A DNA stretch of 19,029 nt, taken from the NCBI RefSeq assembly GCF_021648855.1, contig NZ_JAKJHX010000095.1, positions 1 to 19,029 on the forward strand, written 5' to 3'. Origin of the DNA: Tychonema litorale BBK16. Lineage in GTDB: Bacteria; Cyanobacteriota; Cyanobacteriia; Cyanobacteriales; Microcoleaceae. Under the pieces are notes generated by a model. The model was not told the DNA's origin. It saw nothing but the letters and a program-made list of their open reading frames with translations, and made no database searches. The position numbers and the translations under genes were made by a program. Shown one piece after another: positions 14,158-19,029 of the stretch (position 1 is its first letter; every line of letters begins with the position of its first letter).

Positions 14158-14186
14158 AGATTAGACCAGTCTATTCCAAATGTCAA
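14158..14186 (-). promoter_or_regulatory. Promoter of the lipoprotein gene with embedded operator
   Basis: Read on the minus strand: -35 TTGACA (plus-strand TGTCAA 14181-14186), 17-bp spacer, -10 TAATCT (plus-strand AGATTA 14158-14163). The -35 is perfect and the spacing optimal. The palindrome TAGAC-CA-GTCTA (14162-14173) lies in the spacer and touches the -10, the classic place for repression by a TetR-type dimer. Confidence 0.72.
14162..14173. promoter_or_regulatory. Likely TetR/NemR-type operator (TAGACCAGTCTA)
   Basis: Two 5-bp half sites TAGAC and GTCTA are exact reverse complements around a 2-bp centre. The motif recurs in shortened form at 14118-14126 and 14924-14932. From memory, NemR-family operators carry TAGAC/GGTCTA-type half sites. 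It is assigned to the adjacent regulator by position and recurrence, not by experiment. Confidence 0.6.
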
Positions 14187-14313
14187 TAACCAAAATTGGA
14201 TGAATCTGTAATTGTTTGTCGATCGAGCATTCAGCGCTGCGCCCATCATGCGGGCTGGAAATCAGTGCGGACGATTTAAATTGAGACAAATTCAGAGATC
14301 CCAACTTTTCGAG

Positions 14314-14910
14314 CTACTTTAAAATCATGCCAAACATAAACTGAATATAGTTTTTCAAAGGAGCATCACTTTTGCTCACTTTCATTTGCAACAAAGCACC
14401 TTCCCAACTATTTAAACAAAACTCTGCTAAGTCTTGAGCCTTTTGATTTTTGGAGATTTCACCCGCAGTTTGGGCAGATTGAATGCACTCAGCAAACTGA
14501 TCTCGCCAGCGATCTGTAGCTTCTTGCAAACGCAGGCGAAAGCGATCGTTTTGGTCAGCCATTTCTTGGCTGAGATTGCCAAACAAACAGCCTTCTCGGT
14601 ATTGCAGAGTTTCAAATTCCTCTAACTTAAAAGTAAAGTACCGCTTCAGCCGATTCAGAGGAGTGAGATTGATATCGCCTAAATACTGTTCGACAATGCG
14701 ATCGTGCATTTGGGAATCGTACTCGATAATCGCCAAACCGAATTCTTCTTTGCTACTGAAGAAGTGATAGAAAGAGCCTTTCGGAACCCCAACTGCTTGC
14801 AAAACTTCCTGAATCCCGGCGTGGTTGTATCCTTTTTCCACAATAATTCGTCGCCCTGCTTTAATCAGAGCAAGTTTCGTATCTTCTTTGATTGCAACTT
14901 TTCCACTCAT
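14314..14910 (-). CDS. TetR-family transcriptional regulator, NemR-like
   Basis: A 198-residue TetR/AcrR-family repressor. The N-terminal helix-turn-helix domain runs about 8-60, with GIQEVLQAVGVPKGSFYHFFSSKEEFG (32-58) carrying the recognition helix. The C-terminal ligand domain resembles E. coli NemR: REGCLFGNLSQE with Cys108, and LLQMKVSKSDAPL with Lys177. In NemR, Cys106 and Lys175 form the redox-sensing pair for reactive chlorine and electrophiles; the spacing of 69 is identical here. This suggests a similar sensing chemistry but does not prove it. ATG 14910 was chosen; the TTG six bases upstream (14916) has no better ribosome site. An operator-like motif in its own leader suggests autoregulation, and copies before the lipoprotein gene suggest that as its target. 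The divergent MFS gene could be another. Confidence 0.93.
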   Translation of the reverse strand: MSGKVAIKEDTKLALIKAGRRIIVEKGYNHAGIQEVLQAVGVPKGSFYHFFSSKEEFGLAIIEYDSQMHDRIVEQYLGDINLTPLNRLKRYFTFKLEEFETLQYREGCLFGNLSQEMADQNDRFRLRLQEATDRWRDQFAECIQSAQTAGEISKNQKAQDLAEFCLNSWEGALLQMKVSKSDAPLKNYIQFMFGMILK

Positions 14911-14922
14911 AAACAATGTTAC

Positions 14923-14936
14923 TAGACCAGTCGTCT
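14923..14936. promoter_or_regulatory. Operator-like motif in the leader of the tetR gene
   Basis: TAGACCAGTC (14923-14932) repeats ten bases of the palindromic site at 14162, then continues GTCT, giving AGAC and GTCT half sites five apart. It lies between the tetR -10 and its ATG, consistent with autoregulation, and also in the region upstream of the divergent MFS gene. Confidence 0.5.
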
Positions 14937-14950
14937 CGCTCGACGTTTTG

Positions 14951-14980
14951 AGATTAGCCTAATTTGTGTGATTTTGTCAA
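14951..14980 (-). promoter_or_regulatory. Promoter of the tetR-like gene
   Basis: Read on the minus strand: -35 TTGACA (plus-strand TGTCAA 14975-14980), 18-bp spacer, -10 TAATCT (plus-strand AGATTA 14951-14956). Both hexamers are identical to those of the lipoprotein promoter, and TAATCT ends 41 nt before the ATG at 14910. No convincing promoter for the divergent MFS gene was found in the same gap. Confidence 0.65.
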
Positions 14981-15069
14981 GAAGGAGGGGCTTTAGTCAT
15001 GGTATTAAAAAAACAATAATTTCAAGTGATGTAAGATAAAGTTCGATCGCAAACTCTCCCTTCCCAAAC

Positions 15070-16671
15070 ATGAGTGTCACCGCAGCAAAGCCCGCCTCAA
15101 TGTGGAGTCCCCTCGCCCAGCCAGTATTTCGCGCCCTCTGGCTAGCATCCGCAGTTTCCAGTATCGGCACCTGGATGCACGACGTAGGGGCATCCTGGCT
15201 GATGACATCCCTTTCCCCCTCGCCGCTGCTAATCGCCATGATGCAAGCAGCATCCAGCTTGCCTTTTTTCATGCTAGCGCTACCCGCCGGTGCGCTAGCC
15301 GATGTAGTCGATCGACGCCGCCTGCTATTATTCACCCAAGGTTGGATGCTTGCCGCCGCCGCACTCCTAGGAATTCTCACCGTTACCAACCTCATAACTC
15401 CCTGGATACTCCTAACATTAACCTTTGTGATGAGCATCGGCAGCGCCGTAAATATGCCAGTCTGGCAAGCAATTACCCCCGAATTAGTTGCCAAAGAACA
15501 ACTGCCGTCAGCCGTAACATTGACCGGAATTGTCATCAATTTATCGCGATCAGTAGGCCCCGCTTTAGCAGGAATTATCATCGCATCCGCCGGAACAGGC
15601 TTCGTATTTTTGCTAAATGCAGCTTCCTTTATCGGAGTCATTCTAGTCATTTATACGTGGCAGAGAAAGCCCCAAGAAACAGCTTTACCCGCAGAAAGAT
15701 TTATCGGCGCAATGCAAGCCGGAATCCGCTACGTGCGCTATTCTCCACCTTTTCAAGCAGTCCTGATCCGCGCTGGGGCATATATTTTCTTTGCCAGCGC
15801 TTTGTTTGCCATGCTGCCACTTTTGGGTCGCCGAGAATTAGGTTTAGATGCTTTTAAATACGGGATAATTCTCGGTTTTTGGGGAATCGGTGGGTTAGCC
15901 GGAGCATTTATTTTGCCCAAAATCCGGCAGCGAATTTCCACTGATTTGTCGGTAGCTGCGGCATCAGCGGTGTTTGGCACAATGATGCTGGTATTGAGTT
16001 ATACGCGCAATTTCTACGCAGTTTGTGCAGCGATGCTGGTAGTGGGATTGTCGTCTTTGACAGTGATGGTAAGTTTGAATGTAGCTGCTCAAACAGCCGT
16101 TCCTACATGGGTGCGGGCGAGAGCTTTAGCGACATATTTGTTAGTGTTTCAGGGAAGCATGACTTTAGGTAGTTTACTGTGGGGAATCATTGCCCAGCAA
16201 GCAGGACTTTCTGTTAGTTTACAGATTGCAGCAGTTGGAGCGATCGCGACTACAGCCCTCGCCACTCGCTACCGTCTCCGATGTGCGGAAAAAATGGATT
16301 TAACATCTTCCCTGCACTGGCAGCAACCAGCCCACTCTTTTGAACCATCTCCCAACGACGGCCCGGTATTAATTACTTTAGAATACTGCATCGATCCGGC
16401 TGATGCAAATAGTTTTAAACAAGTAATGCAAGCACTAAGTCGCACCAGGCGGCGCGACGGGGCGATTCAGTGGGGATTGTATCAAGATTTATCCCATCCC
16501 AGCCGATTTGTAGAAACGATAATTGTCGAATCTTGGGCAGAGCACAAACGCCAATTCGAGCGAGTCACAAATGCCGATCGCGCGATCGAAGAAACAGCCC
16601 GTGCTTTTCACATCGGAGACACCCCCCCCAAAGTTTCCCAAATGATTTACGGCAATCCTGACAATAGATAA
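15070..16671 (+). CDS. MFS_3-type (EntS-like) transporter with extra C-terminal soluble domain
   Basis: A 533-residue protein. Residues about 15-410 hold some 12 hydrophobic segments typical of the MFS_3/EntS group of exporters: SIGTWMHDVGASWLM in the first helices, the MFS motif-A-like GALADVVDRRRLL between helices 2 and 3, and VINLSRSVGPALAG in the fifth-helix region. Close relatives export siderophores or drugs; the substrate here is unknown. After helix 12 an additional 100-residue domain (about 430-530) begins VLITLEYCIDPADANSFKQVMQAL and contains RRRDGAIQWGLYQDLSHPSRFVETIIVESWAEHKRQ, the pattern of dimeric alpha/beta-barrel (antibiotic-biosynthesis-monooxygenase-like) domains; this tail recurs in some MFS_3 proteins. 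It is divergent from the tetR-like gene with a 159-bp shared gap, so it may be in the same regulon. ATG 15070 has no strong ribosome site. Confidence 0.92.
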   Translation: MSVTAAKPASMWSPLAQPVFRALWLASAVSSIGTWMHDVGASWLMTSLSPSPLLIAMMQAASSLPFFMLALPAGALADVVDRRRLLLFTQGWMLAAAALLGILTVTNLITPWILLTLTFVMSIGSAVNMPVWQAITPELVAKEQLPSAVTLTGIVINLSRSVGPALAGIIIASAGTGFVFLLNAASFIGVILVIYTWQRKPQETALPAERFIGAMQAGIRYVRYSPPFQAVLIRAGAYIFFASALFAMLPLLGRRELGLDAFKYGIILGFWGIGGLAGAFILPKIRQRISTDLSVAAASAVFGTMMLVLSYTRNFYAVCAAMLVVGLSSLTVMVSLNVAAQTAVPTWVRARALATYLLVFQGSMTLGSLLWGIIAQQAGLSVSLQIAAVGAIATTALATRYRLRCAEKMDLTSSLHWQQPAHSFEPSPNDGPVLITLEYCIDPADANSFKQVMQALSRTRRRDGAIQWGLYQDLSHPSRFVETIIVESWAEHKRQFERVTNADRAIEETARAFHIGDTPPKVSQMIYGNPDNR

Positions 16672-16693
16672 ATTCGACAGAAAATCAGCAAAT

Positions 16694-16728
16694 GACTAAT
16701 AACTAATAACTAATGACTGCTGACTAAT
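16694..16728. repeat. Heptanucleotide tandem repeat, (G/A)ACTAAT x5
   Basis: Five consecutive heptamers lie between the MFS and rhomboid genes: GACTAAT, AACTAAT, AACTAAT, GACTGCT, GACTAAT. It is a second type of cyanobacterial-style short repeat array, unlike the CAACAGT array at 4308. Confidence 0.8.
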
Positions 16729-16771
16729 CCTAATAAATTCTTCCTTCCGACAGAAGACTTTTGGCGTGCAA

Positions 16772-16785
16772 ATACGATATCGTAT
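16772..16785. promoter_or_regulatory. Perfect 14-bp palindrome upstream of the rhomboid gene
   Basis: ATACGATATCGTAT is its own reverse complement and ends 29 bp before the rhomboid ATG. A loose promoter, TTGGCG (16761-16766) and TATGTT (16783-16788) with a 16-bp spacer, would overlap it. A repressor site is possible, but short AT-rich palindromes also occur by chance. Confidence 0.3.
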
Positions 16786-16814
16786 GTTCAATATTTTGAT
16801 GAGAAAAAAATCTT

Positions 16815-17519
16815 ATGGTTCCCTTACGCGATGACAACCCAACGCGGATCACTCCCTATGTTACCTATGGACTGATTGCTGCAAATGTGTTAGTTTTTTT
16901 ATATGAACTCAGTTTGGCCGATCGCGAATTAACGCAATTTTTCTATTCTTGGGCTGTAGTTCCGTGTCAACTAACTAATATCTGTCGAGTTTCCCTACCT
17001 GTTTCGCCATTTCCTGAATGGACAACACTAATTTCGTCCCAATTCCTACACGCAGGCTTTCTCCACGTCGCCGGCAATATGTTATTTCTCTGGATTTTTG
17101 GGAACAATGTAGAAGACCGTTTAGGACACGTAAAATTTACCATATTTTACCTTACTTGTGGGGTTTTAGCATCACTAACTCAGTGGTTTTTCGCCTCAGC
17201 ATCTGCCATTCCTTCTCTGGGCGCTAGTGGCGCAATCGCAGGCGTGATGGGGGCTTATATTCTCAAATATCCCCAAGCTAAGGTTCTGACATTACTTCCA
17301 TTAGGGATCTTTATTACTACAGTTAGAATACCTGCTTTCTTTTTTCTAGGATTTTGGTTTGTACAGCAGGCATTTAATGGTCTCGCTTCGTTGAATGCGC
17401 CGGCAAATGTTGGCATGGAATCGGGGGGAGTTGCTTACTGGGCTCATGCTGGTGGCTTTGTTTTTGGTGCTATTCTTGGCCCTTTGTTGGGACTTTTTTC
17501 TGAAGATAATGAGATTTAG
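16815..17519 (+). CDS. Rhomboid-family intramembrane serine protease
   Basis: A 234-residue polytopic membrane protein that cleaves other membrane proteins within the bilayer. The first membrane helix is about 15-32. A loop region follows (about 33-75), then FLHAGFLHVAGNMLFLWIFG (about 78-97), whose His84 and Asn88 match the conserved HxxxN of rhomboids. The catalytic dyad is Ser138 in GASGAIAG (136-143) and His211 in WAHAGGF (209-215). Further helices lie between. The loop before helix 2 has two cysteines (PCQLTNIC, positions 50 and 57), which might form a disulfide outside the cytosol. The ATG at 16815 has no strong ribosome site. It follows the MFS gene by 143 bp and is convergent with the RTX gene. 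Confidence 0.95.
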   Translation: MVPLRDDNPTRITPYVTYGLIAANVLVFLYELSLADRELTQFFYSWAVVPCQLTNICRVSLPVSPFPEWTTLISSQFLHAGFLHVAGNMLFLWIFGNNVEDRLGHVKFTIFYLTCGVLASLTQWFFASASAIPSLGASGAIAGVMGAYILKYPQAKVLTLLPLGIFITTVRIPAFFFLGFWFVQQAFNGLASLNAPANVGMESGGVAYWAHAGGFVFGAILGPLLGLFSEDNEI

Positions 17520-17527
17520 TTTGTTGA

Positions 17528-17605
17528 CAGTTGACAGTTGATAGAGTCCAAGGCAGTGCCGTTTTCCTACAATTAATCTGGGTAGGGACACGGCAGTGCC
17601 GTGTC
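17528..17605. repeat. Intergenic hairpin repeat related to the palindrome at 10494
   Basis: Arms 17552-17570 and 17582-17600 pair at 17 of 19 positions and share GGCAGTGCCGT, CCTAC and the loop piece ATTAAT with the inner part of the 10494-10553 element. It starts with a short heptamer run (GTTGACA)n at 17523-17541. Again it separates two convergent genes (rhomboid and RTX), so a two-way terminator role is plausible. Confidence 0.72.
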
Positions 17606-17621
17606 CTCAGTTACTTCGTTT

Positions 17622-19029
17622 CTAGATGAAAGTAAAGTCAAATGCGGACTGAACAGAAACACCAGTTACGCCATTCAACTTAGCTAAAATCCGAGAATCA
17701 GCGCCGTTGAGATTATTGCCATTACCATCATAAATGATGTAAGTATTGCCACCAGTATCATAGGAAAACAAGAATGCAGTTCCTCCTAAAATATTAGATG
17801 AAACGGTTGTTTGCACTGGCAATAAAACTTGGTTAATGCTGGTAACATTCCCGAATCCGGGGGCAAAATTAAACTGATCGGCGATCGGCACTCCCAGACC
17901 AGTAAAGTCAGTAATTAAATCGTATCCGCCGGCCGCGATCGCAGCATTGATCGCCGCGGAAGAAGCAGCATCAAAGGTTGGGCCTCCCTCCGCAGGGCTG
18001 GTATAGCGGAATTGATTGCTACCGCCACCACCAGTCATGGTGTCGGCCCCAAAGCCTCCTACCAGCACATCGTTATCTAAACCGCCGTTAATCGTATCAT
18101 TACCACCTCGACCATCGACTGTATCACTGCCGGCCAAACCGTTGAAATTGTCAGCCAAAGATCCCCCAATTAGATTGTTTGGCCCACTATCTGCTGGTAA
18201 TACCTGAACGCTGACAACACCGGTGCCTGGAGTTGTGCCGAATCCGTCGCTGATGTTGTAACTAAAAGTAGTGCTACCGGGTACATTACCGGGGATGTAT
18301 TGCACCTGAGAAACGAGATTGACAGATATTCCTATTTTTGGTGTGCCGACATTGATGATGTTGAGTTTCCCATTTTGTGGGCTGACATCATTGGCTAGCA
18401 CATTGATGAATGTGGGTAGCAAATTGTTGGTATTTGTGAATACGATGCCGTCATCACCTGCGATCGGGCCTAGGGTAGTCGGAGTAGTTACTGAAGTATT
18501 GAAAGAATTGATGTTAATGGCGACTGCTGCTGTGGCGCTGCCGCCTTGTTCATCACTGACACTATAACTGAAAGATCCAGCTTGCCCGATCGCATCAGTT
18601 GCCGGTTTAAAATTCAGTCCAACTAATTCCTGAACAGTCAATTTTTGGTTAATCGCGATCGGGATTGTACCGGTCACAACTAAACCAAAAATAGGATTGG
18701 GAAGTAAATTGACAATGGCTGAGAGAGTCTGGCCTTCTGGATCGCTAGGCGCTGAAATGCTCAAAGATAGAGGCAAATTCTGGAAACCGGTGATTGTTTT
18801 GCCACTTTCGACGATCGGTGGCTGATTAGGAGTGGCTGATGGAAAAGCCGGCGGGGTTGGATTCGGTATAGTTGGAGTCGGGACGATGGAACCACTCGGA
18901 TTTGTCCCCGTACTTGGAGTCGGAGTCGTAATCAGTGTTGGTAATCCTGCTGTCGGACTTGTAGTTGTCCCCGTTGTCGGACTTGTAGTTGTCCCCGTTG
19001 TCGGACTTGTAGTTGTCCCCGTTGTCGGA
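17622..19029 (-). CDS. RTX/Ig-like secreted surface protein, C-terminal part (5' end outside window)
   Basis: The frame is open to the right edge, giving at least 468 residues with no true start inside; a TTG at 18776 is internal. From N to C: a Thr/Pro-rich linker with tandem TTGTTTSP octapeptides; cadherin/Ig-like domains (SISAPSDPEGQTLSAIV, FSYSVSDEQGGSATAAV, then DDGIVFTNTNNLLPTFINVLANDVSPQNG and FSYNISDGFG); four RTX-type nonapeptide repeats around 18020-18150 (GLAGSDTVDGRGGNDTINGG, LDNDVLVGGFGADTMTGG), which bind calcium in the roll fold; and an acidic or polar C-terminus ending SAFDFTFI. C-terminal RTX repeats mark export by a type I secretion system in one step. An adhesin or other surface role is likely; no catalytic domain is visible in this part. 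No type I secretion genes are in the window. Confidence 0.9.
   Translation of the reverse strand, partial: PTTGTTTSPTTGTTTSPTTGTTTSPTAGLPTLITTPTPSTGTNPSGSIVPTPTIPNPTPPAFPSATPNQPPIVESGKTITGFQNLPLSLSISAPSDPEGQTLSAIVNLLPNPIFGLVVTGTIPIAINQKLTVQELVGLNFKPATDAIGQAGSFSYSVSDEQGGSATAAVAININSFNTSVTTPTTLGPIAGDDGIVFTNTNNLLPTFINVLANDVSPQNGKLNIINVGTPKIGISVNLVSQVQYIPGNVPGSTTFSYNISDGFGTTPGTGVVSVQVLPADSGPNNLIGGSLADNFNGLAGSDTVDGRGGNDTINGGLDNDVLVGGFGADTMTGGGGSNQFRYTSPAEGGPTFDAASSAAINAAIAAGGYDLITDFTGLGVPIADQFNFAPGFGNVTSINQVLLPVQTTVSSNILGGTAFLFSYDTGGNTYIIYDGNGNNLNGADSRILAKLNGVTGVSVQSAFDFTFI
18951..19029. repeat. 24-bp in-frame tandem repeat coding TTGTTTSP
   Basis: Three identical 24-bp units (18951-18974, 18975-18998, 18999-19022) and a 7-bp start of a fourth run into the right edge. 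Each is 8 codons on the minus strand. The array sits in the linker of the RTX protein and is probably longer outside the window. Confidence 0.93.

Larger units (their letters stand above)
14070..14313. other. Intergenic regulatory region between tetR-like gene and lipoprotein gene
   Basis: A 244-bp gap holding the lipoprotein promoter and two copies of AGACCAGTC (14118-14126 and 14163-14171), described separately. The stretch 14187-14313 next to the end of the tetR gene shows no gene or clear terminator. Confidence 0.6.

Noticed and set aside
14997..15650. 217-codon minus-strand frame over the start of the MFS gene
   Set aside because: It is antisense to a clear 12-helix transporter, has no recognisable motif, and its length follows from the Ala/Gly-rich GC-biased coding strand.
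15102..15857. 251-codon plus-strand frame inside the MFS gene
   Set aside because: It overlaps the MFS gene in another frame, and is rich in Arg/Ser/His without domain features.
18774..18776. TTG at 18776 as start of the RTX protein
   Set aside because: The frame stays open with Thr/Pro-rich coding sequence to the right edge, so this is an internal Leu codon.
18951..19029. CRISPR array
   Set aside because: The 24-bp units are contiguous with no spacers and encode an in-frame octapeptide.

Overview
The window looks like chromosomal DNA of a cyanobacterium, probably a filamentous one. At least eight perfect HIP1 octamers (GCGATCGC) lie at 4671, 5828, 7213, 8843, 11512, 12490, 16240 and 17935. 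Short heptanucleotide tandem repeats and hairpin or MITE-like elements fill the gaps, as is usual in such genomes. The protein types (GumC/Wzc-like copolymerase, S-layer-homology glycosidase, RTX adhesin) fit. The species cannot be fixed from the sequence. No rRNA, tRNA or CRISPR was seen.

Layout. (1) 1-74: probable right end of an IS200/IS605-type element running off the left edge. (2) 110-8405 and on to 10432, all + strand: a cell-surface polysaccharide region. It holds a degenerate methyltransferase-like protein, a Wzc/GumC-type polysaccharide copolymerase with a kinase-like ATPase domain, a VanX-type D-Ala-D-Ala dipeptidase, and a long-form sugar-1-phosphate nucleotidylyltransferase. A tight three-gene block follows: a TTG-initiated coiled-coil protein, a GT2-GT4 double glycosyltransferase, and an SLH plus GHL10 glycosidase-like protein. 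(3) 10433-10606: a large nested palindrome between convergent genes. (4) 10607-14910, - strand: an NMT1-type binding protein without a visible signal peptide, an exported or anchored alpha/beta hydrolase, an MRJP/yellow-like lipoprotein and a NemR-like TetR regulator. A 140-bp MITE with 8-bp target duplications splits the hydrolase from the lipoprotein gene. (5) 15070-17519, + strand: an MFS_3-type exporter with an extra C-terminal domain, and a rhomboid protease. (6) 17622-19029, - strand: the C-terminal part of a large RTX/Ig-like secreted protein whose 5' part lies beyond the window.

The most informative signal is regulatory. The motif AGACCAGTC occurs three times, around the tetR gene and the lipoprotein gene. 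One copy is the near-perfect palindrome TAGACCAGTCTA, inside a TTGACA-17-TAATCT promoter reading toward the lipoprotein gene. Another lies in the leader of a TTGACA-18-TAATCT promoter for tetR. The regulator keeps a Cys and a Lys at the same 69-residue spacing as the redox pair Cys106/Lys175 of E. coli NemR. I infer a small regulon responding to electrophiles or reactive chlorine, built around a periplasmic lipoprotein, a hydrolase and a binding protein. This is inference from sequence alone.

Several minus-strand and partial genes have misleading TTG codons upstream of the probable ATG start; starts here were chosen by Shine-Dalgarno position.
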